Assembly: GCA_034440115.1 (NCBI GenBank)
Contig: JAWXBM010000172.1
Location: 1-13,047 of the forward strand
DNA: 13,047 bases
Direction of reading: 5' to 3'
Origin: JAWXBM01 sp034440115
Lineage (GTDB): Bacteria > Pseudomonadota > Gammaproteobacteria > Xanthomonadales > SZUA-36
A model generated the notes under the pieces. That model was not told the origin of the DNA and made no database searches. It saw only the letters and a program-made list of their open reading frames with translations. Positions 1 through 7,658 of the stretch are shown here, in pieces. A program made the translations under genes and the position numbers. Every line of letters starts with the position of its first letter. Within the stretch, counting starts at the first letter, position 1.

Positions 1-1587
1 ATGCCGCAGGGTCTTGAAAGCTGCGCTTGCGGTCTGCTCAATGCTGAGCGACTGCAAACTGTTCCCTTCGCATTGGGGTTTGGCCGCCAACGTGTTGTAG
101 CCCGGCTGGTACAACCACTCATCCGCCCAAGCTGAAATATCCTTACCAGAAGTTTGTGACTGAAAGGCCACAAAATCTTCCAGCTCGGTGTTGCCATAGC
201 TATTGGCCTTGAGGTAAGCCGACACACCGCGGCGGTAGTTTTCTTCGCCTACGTAATGAGCCAGTTGTTTCAGCACCGAAGCACCTTTTTGATAGGTGAT
301 CGCATCGAAAACCTGGAAAAAGTCGATGGTGCTGTTAACCGGCATTTCCACCGGGTGAGTGGTGACGCGGCTGTCTGCCAGGTAAGCCTTTTGCTTGTCG
401 TCAGTAAAAAAGCCATGCCAGCTATCGTCGAATTCGGTGGTGGTCAGCTCCGCCATGGCAGCCATCTGGGTGGCGAAGCTTTCGTTCAGCCACATGCCAT
501 TCCACCATTCATGAGTGACCAGGTTGCCAAACCACATGTGTGCCATTTCATGCAGAATGGTGCTGGCCCGTTGCTCGCGTTGGGTGCGGTCACTGGTTTG
601 CCTTTGCACATACCCCTCCTTGAAGGTAACAGCGGCAATATTTTCCATGGCGCCGATGGCAAAATCAGCAACGATAAGCTGGTCATATTTTCCGAAAGGA
701 TAGGGTATGTCGAAATAGTCCCGGTAATAAGCGAGGCCGCGTCGGGAGACATCGAACCACTCCTCTACCGCGACAAATTCGGCCAGTGACTGGCGCGCCA
801 TCAGGCGCATGGGAATGCCATTCGCATCGGCCTCCCAAACCTTGTAAGGCCCGGCATGCAATGAGAACGCATAGGTCGCAATTAAAGGCGTTATTTCAAA
901 CTGCCAGCGGGTCATGCCATCGGTTGATTGAGTCTCTGCCATTCCGCTGGATGTCGATACCACGATCCAGTCCTTGGGAGCCTGCACGCTCAGCGTAAAT
1001 CGTGCTTTGAGATTAGGCTGATCGAAGGAAGGGAAAATGCGGTTGGCGTAGTAGGGCCACAGGTAGGAGTAGAGATAGGTTCGGTCATCCACCGGATCGA
1101 CAAAGCGGTGCAGACCGGTGCCGTCATGGCCGTAATTCTGGGTAAAACGAAGGGTTAATTCGTTACTCCCGTATTTTAGCCCGGCAGCCGGTAGTGTGAG
1201 AAAGAAGCCATTGTAAGGAATCTCTGCATCGCTGCCATTCAGTGTGCTGCTCAGTAGCTCGCCACCACCAAAATCCAGCGTTAGATCGGCGATGGTTCCG
1301 GATTCATCAAGCGAGCCTGCCAAATCAAAGCGAATACTGACTTCGCCGGAAAATTTATCGCTTCCCTGATCCAGAGAAATATCAATAGCGTATTCGATAT
1401 TTGCAACCCTGGCTTGGCGCGCCTTGGCTGTCGCCTGATCGAGCGAATCTATGGCGGCCCTTGAAGTTACTGGGCTTGAGTCCTGCTCGATCACTGTGCC
1501 GGAATCCTCGGATTGGCAGGCTGCAAGTAAGCCAATCAACAATATCAATGTGAGGGCGTGGCAGAGGCGTAGCATTTTCATGGGCAT
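1..1587 (-). CDS. M1-family zinc aminopeptidase, outer-membrane lipoprotein type (partial, C-terminus outside window)
   Basis: Zinc metallopeptidase that removes N-terminal residues from peptides, probably anchored on the periplasmic side of the outer membrane. The first 529 residues are visible and the frame is open to base 1. Visible landmarks are the exopeptidase motif GAMEN at residues 312-316, the zinc site HEMAH at 346-350 with the third ligand Glu369 in WLNESFAT (the HExxH-X18-E pattern), and the transition-state Tyr432 in ITYQKG. The N-terminus is a lipoprotein signal with lipobox LAAC at Cys24; Gln follows the Cys, with no Asp at +2, so outer-membrane sorting is expected. The start is ambiguous: in-frame ATGs lie at 1587, 1581 and 1575 and none has a strong Shine-Dalgarno. 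M1 enzymes usually reach 600-880 residues, so a third or so is missing. The gene follows rarA after a 106-base gap and may have its own promoter. The family is sure; substrate specificity is unknown. Confidence 0.93.
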   Translation of the reverse strand, partial: MPMKMLRLCHALTLILLIGLLAACQSEDSGTVIEQDSSPVTSRAAIDSLDQATAKARQARVANIEYAIDISLDQGSDKFSGEVSIRFDLAGSLDESGTIADLTLDFGGGELLSSTLNGSDAEIPYNGFFLTLPAAGLKYGSNELTLRFTQNYGHDGTGLHRFVDPVDDRTYLYSYLWPYYANRIFPSFDQPNLKARFTLSVQAPKDWIVVSTSSGMAETQSTDGMTRWQFEITPLIATYAFSLHAGPYKVWEADANGIPMRLMARQSLAEFVAVEEWFDVSRRGLAYYRDYFDIPYPFGKYDQLIVADFAIGAMENIAAVTFKEGYVQRQTSDRTQREQRASTILHEMAHMWFGNLVTHEWWNGMWLNESFATQMAAMAELTTTEFDDSWHGFFTDDKQKAYLADSRVTTHPVEMPVNSTIDFFQVFDAITYQKGASVLKQLAHYVGEENYRRGVSAYLKANSYGNTELEDFVAFQSQTSGKDISAWADEWLYQPGYNTLAAKPQCEGNSLQSLSIEQTASAAFKTLRH

Positions 1588-1593
1588 TTGGTT

Positions 1594-1616
1594 TGGTCCG
1601 GTACAGTAATGGACCA
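1594..1616 (-). promoter_or_regulatory. Short inverted repeat upstream of the aminopeptidase start
   Basis: A perfect 6-bp inverted repeat, TGGTCC (1594-1599) and GGACCA (1611-1616), with an 11-base loop lies just upstream of the aminopeptidase ATG, in the gap after rarA. It could be an operator half-site pair or a small hairpin in the leader. It has no U-tract on the minus strand, so it is a poor intrinsic terminator for rarA. Only the symmetry is seen; any function is a guess. Confidence 0.2.
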
Positions 1617-1693
1617 GTGTAGTCATATTCAAGGCAGATTACGTCCGGTAGCTGGAATTGGTTGACGGAATAAATTCGGGCCTGGCTATTGAG

Positions 1694-3013
1694 TCAATTG
1701 CGCTCAGCAGCTTGAGTGCGGAGCTTGGACCAGTATTCCAGGCGTTTCTTGATCTCACGCTCAAAGCCACGCTCGGGCGGGTGGTAAAATTGCTGGCGAG
1801 GCATATCGTCAGGAAAATAATCCTGCCCGGAAAAACCATTTGCTGTGTCGTGATCGTATTGGTAGCCCGTGCCATAGCCTTGCTTTTTCATCAGCGGAGT
1901 AGGGGCATTTAAAATGTGTTTCGGCGGAGTCAAAGAGCCGGTTTCTGCAGCGGCCCTTTGGGCGGCGCCAAAAGCTGCATAGGCGGCATTCGATTTCGGT
2001 GCGGTGGCCAGATAGACCAATGCCTGGGCCAGCGCCAACTCCCCCTCCGGGCTGCCCAGTCGCTCATAAGCCTGCCAGGCAGAGATGCAGATGGGCAGGG
2101 CTTGCGGATCTGCCAGACCTATGTCCTCGACCGCAATTCGCGTCATACGCCGCGCGATGTATTCAGGATGTTCGCCACCTGCCAGCATGCGCGCAAACCA
2201 GTACAGGGCCGCGTCAGCATCCGAACCACGCACCGACTTGTGCAATGCGGATATGAGGTTGTAATGCGCATCATCGCCTTTGTCATATAGCGGTGCGCGT
2301 TTCTGGATCAGCTGCATAACTGCATTTGAATCCAGCTTTTCAGTCGGCTCGATGTGCTGCGCTAGCAACTGCTCCGCCATGGTCAGCAGATAACGTCCGT
2401 CGCCATCGGCCATGGCCAGCAACATGGCTCGAGCCTGTTCGTCAACAGGCAGTTCGCGCCCGGCATCTTGCTCGGCCTTTTCTATCAACTGTTCAAGTGC
2501 TGCATGATCCAGACGATTGAGAACGAATACCTGGGTGCGGGACAACAAAGCTGCATTGAGCTCAAACGATGGGTTCTCGGTGGTCGCGCCAATAAACACG
2601 ATGGTGCCGTCTTCAACTACGGGTAAAAAGGCATCTTGCTGTGATTTATTGAAGCGATGGATCTCGTCCACAAACAGCAGAGTGCCTTGTCCATTGCGTT
2701 GGCGAATCCGCGCAGCTTCAAATATTTTGCGCAAGTCTTGTACACCGGAAAATATGGCCGACAGTTGCTCGAAATGTAGCTCTGTGTGCGCTGAAAGGAT
2801 GCGCGCCAGCGTGGTTTTGCCGCAGCCGGGCGGCCCCCAAAGAATCATCGACGCCAGCCTTCCACTGTCGATCATTTTGCGAATGGGTGCGCCAGGGCCT
2901 ACCAGGGCCTCCTGACCCACAATCTCGTCAATAGTGCGTGGGCGCAGGCGGTCTGGCAGCGGCTGGCTGGCAGAGGGCTTGGTATCTTGCTCGTGATCAA
3001 ACAGGTCGGGCAT
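1694..3013 (-). CDS. rarA: Replication-associated recombination protein A (RarA/MgsA), AAA+ ATPase
   Basis: Cytoplasmic AAA+ ATPase of the clamp-loader-like MgsA/WRNIP1 family. It acts at stalled replication forks and single-stranded DNA gaps. At 439 residues it matches the usual length (about 440-450). Walker A is GPPGCGKTT at 60-68, Walker B is LLFVDEIHRF with Asp116-Glu117, and sensor 1 is in IGATTENPSFELNAALLSR at 141-159, a segment typical of RarA. The C-terminal half carries the helical tetramerisation region with DIGLADP and the family tail GYGTGYQYDHD. The start at 3013 gives the expected MPDLF N-terminus. It lies 18 bases downstream of mscS and is probably the last gene of the egtB-egtD-mscS-rarA transcript. 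In E. coli rarA sits between lolA and serS, neither of which is seen here, so the setting differs. Confidence 0.96.
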   Translation of the reverse strand: MPDLFDHEQDTKPSASQPLPDRLRPRTIDEIVGQEALVGPGAPIRKMIDSGRLASMILWGPPGCGKTTLARILSAHTELHFEQLSAIFSGVQDLRKIFEAARIRQRNGQGTLLFVDEIHRFNKSQQDAFLPVVEDGTIVFIGATTENPSFELNAALLSRTQVFVLNRLDHAALEQLIEKAEQDAGRELPVDEQARAMLLAMADGDGRYLLTMAEQLLAQHIEPTEKLDSNAVMQLIQKRAPLYDKGDDAHYNLISALHKSVRGSDADAALYWFARMLAGGEHPEYIARRMTRIAVEDIGLADPQALPICISAWQAYERLGSPEGELALAQALVYLATAPKSNAAYAAFGAAQRAAAETGSLTPPKHILNAPTPLMKKQGYGTGYQYDHDTANGFSGQDYFPDDMPRQQFYHPPERGFEREIKKRLEYWSKLRTQAAERN

Positions 3014-3031
3014 TCAGCTGGTCGTCATCAT

Positions 3032-4474
3032 TTACTCTACCGGAGCATTATTACTGAGCAGATCTTCATCGGCACTGCTGCGTCTTTCCTGCCGCATCTG
3101 TTCCTCAACTGCTTTATCAGGCTGGGTGTCAGCCCCTGCTTCAATCCCGGTTTCAAGCTCAGTAAGAAGCTTAGTTTCAAGTTCAGCTTTGGCGGCCGAC
3201 TGCACTGTTTCAGACTCTGCGGGTTCTGTCTGCTTTGTGGTTATCTGTTTTTGCCGCCGCAAATTCACATTGTAAATAGGCTCCGGCATGATGATGCCCG
3301 CCTCATCAAACGCTTCCTTCACCCGTTGTTGCGCTTCGCTGCGGGTTTTCAGGAAGTCGCTTTCGCGCTGATCGATCCAGCCCAGGACTTTCAGAATGAT
3401 GCTGGAATCACCCAGTTTCTGCACCAGGCACAACGCCGGGGGTGAGTCTAAAACGCCCGGCAATTCACCTACAATTTTGACTGCCAGAGCGCGCGGCAAT
3501 GACAAATCAACTTCCGTATCCACGCCTACTTCGAATTCAAAACGACGCAGTGGATTGCGCGTGAAGTTGGTAATGGTGGCTTTGTAAACTTTTGCGTTGG
3601 GAATACGCAGATGATTGCCATCCAGGCTCATGAGTATGGTGGCGCGTGGAGTGAGCCTGAGTACTTTGCCCTCAATACCTTCAATGTTGATGTGGTCTTC
3701 ACGTTGGAACGGCTGGCGCATGCTCAGCAACATGCTGGCAATGTAGTTTTCCACGGTATCTCGCGTGGCAAAACCTATGGCAAGGCCGACGATACCTACG
3801 GCGCCTAAAAGAGAACCCAGCAAAGCGGTGGCATCCAGCAACTTCAGCGCGATCACCACTCCGAACAGCAAAATGGCCAGCTGCAGCCCCTGGCGCAACA
3901 TGTCCCGCACAAACCAGTTAATAGCCATGCGATCGAACAGTCGCTCAGCTTTGCCGAGCAGTCGTGCCAGGAAAATCGCCAGAGCAATGACTATCAATGC
4001 CAGCAGCAGTAAAGGTGCGTTGCCGGCCAGGTCTTTGAACTGGGTTTCGGCGCTACGCAGAGCAGCTTGCAGGCGGCTGGTTAATGTTCGGTCCCGGCTG
4101 ATCTGGGTAATTACAGTGACAGCACCCGCAATCCGGCTGGCCAGTTCTTGCGCACTTTTCAGGGATTGGCTGTCATCTACCGTGCCAGACAACAATATGA
4201 CACCCTGGTTTACATCAACGCTGACCGCGGTGAGCCCCGGCAGATTCGCATAAATTTCGGTCAAGCGTGTTTTGATCTGAGCATCACTGGGACGGTCAGC
4301 TTCATTCGTTTCGATAATCTCCGCCGCCGGCGAAGGCTTTGCTTCTGTTGCAGGTTCCGTGATGCCGGGAATGGATTGCGCCCAGGCCAACTGTTGCCAA
4401 CAGAACAGCAGCAAGAAACCAAGACAGATGCGTCGGCCAGCAGAGGCCACGGAACATGTGTTGAATAGCCTCAT
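3032..4474 (-). CDS. MscS-type mechanosensitive channel with N-terminal periplasmic BON domain
   Basis: Small-conductance mechanosensitive channel of the inner membrane that releases solutes on osmotic downshock. Of 480 residues, 1-32 form a Sec signal peptide (cleavage likely after AWA32). A BON domain (about 63-126, with the GVILLSGTVDD core) follows and should lie in the periplasm, where such domains bind phospholipid or envelope surfaces. Membrane helices lie at about 154-172 and 196-213, with the pore-lining TM3 at about 218-241, which has the Gly/Ala-rich MscS pattern (LGAVGIVGLAIGFATRD). The MscS beta domain (QPFQREDHINIEG) and the alpha/beta cytoplasmic domain end near IYNVNLRR. A tail of about 70 residues rich in Glu, Lys and Gln looks disordered. 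It sits 20 bases after egtD and 18 before rarA, so co-transcription is likely. The family is clear; gating properties are not predictable. Confidence 0.93.
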   Translation of the reverse strand: MRLFNTCSVASAGRRICLGFLLLFCWQQLAWAQSIPGITEPATEAKPSPAAEIIETNEADRPSDAQIKTRLTEIYANLPGLTAVSVDVNQGVILLSGTVDDSQSLKSAQELASRIAGAVTVITQISRDRTLTSRLQAALRSAETQFKDLAGNAPLLLLALIVIALAIFLARLLGKAERLFDRMAINWFVRDMLRQGLQLAILLFGVVIALKLLDATALLGSLLGAVGIVGLAIGFATRDTVENYIASMLLSMRQPFQREDHINIEGIEGKVLRLTPRATILMSLDGNHLRIPNAKVYKATITNFTRNPLRRFEFEVGVDTEVDLSLPRALAVKIVGELPGVLDSPPALCLVQKLGDSSIILKVLGWIDQRESDFLKTRSEAQQRVKEAFDEAGIIMPEPIYNVNLRRQKQITTKQTEPAESETVQSAAKAELETKLLTELETGIEAGADTQPDKAVEEQMRQERRSSADEDLLSNNAPVE

Positions 4475-4494
4475 TTGGCTGGGGAACCCCTGAG

Positions 4495-5484
4495 TTAGCG
4501 ACGTACGCAGAACTGTACACTGAATAGTTCAGCTGGATCACACCAAACCTTCTCCACCTCGAAGCCGACGGAATTTGCCAGGACACTGAACTCATGCAAA
4601 GTATATTTGTTCGAATGCTCGGTGACTATGTATTCACCAGCACTGAATGCGAATGTTTTTCCTGCCACAGATACCTCTTGTTGGCCAAGACTGACCAAAC
4701 GCATTTCAATACAACCCTGTTCTGGCAGGTACACTGCCTGGTGTTTAAATTTGTCCAAATCAAAATTCGCAGCAAACTCCTTGTTGAGGCGCTTAAGCAG
4801 GTTCAAGTTGAAAGCAGCGGTGACGCCGGAACGGTCGTTGTAGGCTCGCTCAAGCACGTCTTTATCCTTTTTAAGATCCACTCCGATCAGCAGCGCGCCT
4901 CCATCACCCGCCTCGTGATGCATGACACGCAACAAGTCACGCGCGGCTTCGCGATCAAAATTGCCAATGGTTGAGCCGGGAAAATAGATCAAATTCCTGA
5001 GTGGTGTGGGCTGCGGGTCCGGTAAAGGAAATGGCTGGGTAAAGTCAGCAGCGACCGGCAGAATATTCAACCACGGGAAGTCTTTTTTGAGCCCCTTGGC
5101 AGCTGCGAAAAGATGATCTCTGGAAATATCGACCGGTACATAGGCAGCCAGTCGATCCAGGGTTTTAAGCAATATGCGGATTTTCAGGCTGGAACCACTG
5201 CCAAATTCAATCAGGCTTGCGTGTGGCCCCACGCGCTGTGCAATCTCCTTTGCATTGCTGTGCATTATGTCCAGCTCAGTGCGCGTCAAATAGTACTCGG
5301 GAAGTTGAGTAATTTTTTCAAACAACTCGGATCCGGCGCGATCATAGAAAAACTTTGGATGTATCGATTTCCGGGCTTGCCCCAGGCTCAACAGGATTTC
5401 GGTGCATTCTTCAGCAGACGCTGTGTTCTGCTCAGAAGTATCCGCCATGGCCTGTTTTTTGCTTTGGTCGGCGCTTGAATTCAT
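4495..5484 (-). CDS. egtD: L-histidine N-alpha-methyltransferase EgtD (ergothioneine biosynthesis)
   Basis: SAM-dependent enzyme that trimethylates the alpha-amino group of histidine to hercynine, the first step of ergothioneine synthesis in the cytoplasm. At 329 residues it has the expected length. The SAM-binding glycine motif is LIEFGSGSS at 91-99. Residues matching the substrate pocket of mycobacterial EgtD are recognisable by motif: Tyr47 in KFFYD, Asn175 in GSTIGNF, Tyr215 in ERAYND, and Glu289 with Ser291 in TEHSNKY. The assignment is therefore firm rather than a generic methyltransferase call. The start ATG overlaps the egtB stop as ATGA, indicating translational coupling; a later in-frame Met13 is a less likely start. 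The first 25 residues are polar and probably flexible. Confidence 0.95.
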   Translation of the reverse strand: MNSSADQSKKQAMADTSEQNTASAEECTEILLSLGQARKSIHPKFFYDRAGSELFEKITQLPEYYLTRTELDIMHSNAKEIAQRVGPHASLIEFGSGSSLKIRILLKTLDRLAAYVPVDISRDHLFAAAKGLKKDFPWLNILPVAADFTQPFPLPDPQPTPLRNLIYFPGSTIGNFDREAARDLLRVMHHEAGDGGALLIGVDLKKDKDVLERAYNDRSGVTAAFNLNLLKRLNKEFAANFDLDKFKHQAVYLPEQGCIEMRLVSLGQQEVSVAGKTFAFSAGEYIVTEHSNKYTLHEFSVLANSVGFEVEKVWCDPAELFSVQFCVRR

Positions 5485-6758
5485 TGATTACTCACTCTGT
5501 TTTTAGCCAGACGGATACCCAGGAACTGCCAACGGGCGTCCGGATAGAAGAAACTGCGGTAGCTGGCGCGGATGTGGTCGCTGGCTGTTACACAGGAGCC
5601 GCCCCTTACAGTGATTTGGTTGCACATGAACTTGCCGTTATATTCGCCTACCGAACCCGGCAGAGGTGTAAAGCCGGGATAGGCTTGATAGGCGGAAGAG
5701 GTCCATTCCCAAACGTCACCAAACACCTGGCTATTGGATTCGTGGGCGGCTTCTGGCTGCCAGATCATGGATTCCTGGAAGTTGCCCGTGATTGATTGTT
5801 CGCAGGCAAATGTTTCCCACTCTGCTTCTGTTGGCAGACGTGCACCAGCCCAACGGGCAAAGGCATCAGCTTCGTAGTAACTCACATGTGCCACCGGGGC
5901 ATGAATATCCAGTTCGCGCTGCCCGCCCAAAGTGAATTCACTTTCGAGGTCCTGGCTCCAATAAAGTGGTCGGTTCCAGCCACGCTCATTGATGCAGGCC
6001 CATCCATCAGACAGCCACAAGCTGGCGTCACCGTAGGCACCGCTGTGGATGAATTCCTTGTACTCTCCAGCCGTGATTAACCTTGATCCGATGGAATGCT
6101 CCGCTAGCAGCACCGCGTGACGTGGCGCTTCATTATCAAAAAAGAACTCTTTTTCACTGGCACCGATTTCCATGCGCCCGCCCGCGCGAGAAATGAATTG
6201 GTGGTCCGGGCAGCTACGTTGGGCCGGCTCACGCAAATGAGGATTAACGACGGGTTGCATGGGGTTGCAGGAAAACACCTGTTTGATGTCGGTCAGCAGC
6301 AGTTCCTGATGCTGTTGTTCGTGCTGAATACCGAGCGTCAGCAGTGGTTCAATGGCTTCATTAACGGGCTGCTTATTCAGCAAAACTTCTATTGACTCGT
6401 CGACATGCTGCCGATAGCGCATGATGTCTTTGACCAAAGGCCGCGTCAGTTGGCCTCGTTGGGCGCGGGGATGCATCTGGCCAACTGAGTTGTAATAGGA
6501 ATTAAACAGGTAGTGATAATTCTCGTTGAATGAAACATAGCCCGGCGCGTAGGGCAACAAAATAAAGTTTTCGAAAAACCAACTGGTATGAGCCAGATGC
6601 CATTTGGTGGGACTGACATCCGGCATGGACTGGACGACAAAATCTTCGGGCTCGAGATATTGGCACAACTCCCGAGTTGTGGCGCGAACCGATTGATATT
6701 TTTGCGCCAGGAGCGCTGGGCCGAGTGGAGAAATTATTCGCTGCACTTGAGTTGTCAT
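5481..6758 (-). CDS. egtB: Ergothioneine sulfoxide synthase EgtB (non-heme iron)
   Basis: Iron(II)- and oxygen-dependent enzyme that joins hercynine to a thiol donor (gamma-glutamylcysteine or cysteine) as a sulfoxide, the second step of ergothioneine synthesis. At 425 residues it has an N-terminal DinB-like domain and a C-terminal FGE-sulfatase (C-type-lectin-like) domain. Probable iron ligands are His57 (WHLAH) and His146/His150 in HEQQHQE. The FGE part shows VWEWTSSAYQAYPGF and a final RASYRSFFYPDARWQFLG. The NSYYNSVG segment with Tyr88-Tyr89, followed by HPRAQRGQLTRP, resembles proteobacterial/thermophile-type EgtBs rather than the mycobacterial enzyme; this leaves the sulfur donor open (inference). 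It lacks the methyltransferase domain of OvoA, so this is not ovothiol synthesis. The start at 6758 has only a weak Shine-Dalgarno. No egtA, egtC or egtE is in the window. Confidence 0.94.
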   Translation of the reverse strand: MTTQVQRIISPLGPALLAQKYQSVRATTRELCQYLEPEDFVVQSMPDVSPTKWHLAHTSWFFENFILLPYAPGYVSFNENYHYLFNSYYNSVGQMHPRAQRGQLTRPLVKDIMRYRQHVDESIEVLLNKQPVNEAIEPLLTLGIQHEQQHQELLLTDIKQVFSCNPMQPVVNPHLREPAQRSCPDHQFISRAGGRMEIGASEKEFFFDNEAPRHAVLLAEHSIGSRLITAGEYKEFIHSGAYGDASLWLSDGWACINERGWNRPLYWSQDLESEFTLGGQRELDIHAPVAHVSYYEADAFARWAGARLPTEAEWETFACEQSITGNFQESMIWQPEAAHESNSQVFGDVWEWTSSAYQAYPGFTPLPGSVGEYNGKFMCNQITVRGGSCVTASDHIRASYRSFFYPDARWQFLGIRLAKNRVSNQ

Positions 6759-6814
6759 ATTCAGAATGGACCTGAGTTTATCGAATTAAATTTCGTTGCT
6801 GGACGCTGTGCCAG

Positions 6815-6840
6815 AAGCAATCAGTCGAAAGCAATCAGTC
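6815..6840. repeat. Tandem 12-bp direct repeat after the flavodoxin gene
   Basis: The 12-mer AAGCAATCAGTC occurs at 6815-6826 and again at 6829-6840, a 14-base period. The second copy overlaps the TGA stop of the flavodoxin gene. It looks like a small slippage duplication in the gap before egtB, or a pair of direct binding sites. Nothing else supports a function. Confidence 0.5.
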
Positions 6841-7585
6841 AGAGGCTTTCGGGGTGGGGGTGATTGAATCGTGCACCCTTGTCCCAGGCAAGCCGCGAAT
6901 TCCCATAAGCAGGAAGTCCACCGGCGTCTTTGAGCAATTTTGCCGTGTGCATCAGGTTCCAGGCTTGAAAAGTGGCATTTCGTTGGGTGAACTCACAGTC
7001 AAAGCCCACACGGTTCCCATCATCATCCTCATCGCCATAGGAAGGCCCGGGTCCAATGGTACCGATCCAGCCGGCGTCAGCTTGCGGAGGGATGGTGTAG
7101 CCAATATGGCCCAGAGCGTAGAGCGTGCTCATGCTGCAATGCTTAACGCCATCCTCATTACCCGTGACAACAACACCACCCGCGCGGCCATAGAAGCGGT
7201 ATTGTCCTTTAGAGTTGGTTTCAGCGGAACGCGCGTACAGGCGTTCGATGACTTTGCGGCATTCGGAAGATACTTCCCCCAGCCAAATCGGTGTGCCGAT
7301 GACCAGAATGTTGGCTGCAAATACCGACTTGCTGATAGCGGGCCAGTCATCCGTTTCAAAGCCATGCTCTGTCATGTCGGGATATACACCGGGAGCGATA
7401 TCATGATCCACTGCACGATAAAGTTTTACCTTGCAGCCCGCCGACTCCATGACTTTCGATACCACATTCATCAGAGTTTCCGTATGGCTGGTTTTCGGTG
7501 TGGGGGTCAAAGTGCAATTGATAAAAACTGCAGACAGATCACTGTAATCAGGCGCTTTTTCGGCTGTGTTCTCAGTAGAGTTCAT
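6839..7585 (-). CDS. Flavodoxin-family NAD(P)H-dependent oxidoreductase
   Basis: Predicted FMN-binding cytoplasmic reductase with a flavodoxin-like fold, 248 residues. Visible parts are the first strand and phosphate-binding loop (AVFINCTLTPTPKTSHTET, 19-37), the second FMN-contacting loop LVIGTPIWLGE (94-104) followed by a helix SSECRKVIERLY, and GGVVVTGNEDG (136-146). These follow the order expected for the NADPH-dependent FMN reductase group. The first 15 residues are polar and extra to the fold. The start at 7585 is supported by GAGGAA (7591-7596 on the complementary strand) five bases upstream of the ATG. It lies 80 bases ahead of egtB on the same strand, so it may be co-transcribed with the ergothioneine genes. 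Its substrate is not known, and a role in ergothioneine metabolism is only suggested by position. Confidence 0.82.
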   Translation of the reverse strand: MNSTENTAEKAPDYSDLSAVFINCTLTPTPKTSHTETLMNVVSKVMESAGCKVKLYRAVDHDIAPGVYPDMTEHGFETDDWPAISKSVFAANILVIGTPIWLGEVSSECRKVIERLYARSAETNSKGQYRFYGRAGGVVVTGNEDGVKHCSMSTLYALGHIGYTIPPQADAGWIGTIGPGPSYGDEDDDGNRVGFDCEFTQRNATFQAWNLMHTAKLLKDAGGLPAYGNSRLAWDKGARFNHPHPESL

Positions 7586-7658
7586 GGGGCTTCCTCAGAT
7601 AATGTTGTGGGGCGAAGCCTGTGTGGCTGTCCATCTCTGTAAGGGTACCATCTGTTCG

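Noticed and set aside
256..789. Plus-strand open frame of 177 codons
   Set aside because: It lies antisense to the M1 aminopeptidase, whose zinc and GAMEN motifs are intact on the minus strand; it is a shadow frame.
5481..6758. Ovothiol synthase OvoA
   Set aside because: The protein is 425 residues and lacks the C-terminal methyltransferase domain, and a separate egtD is coupled to it.
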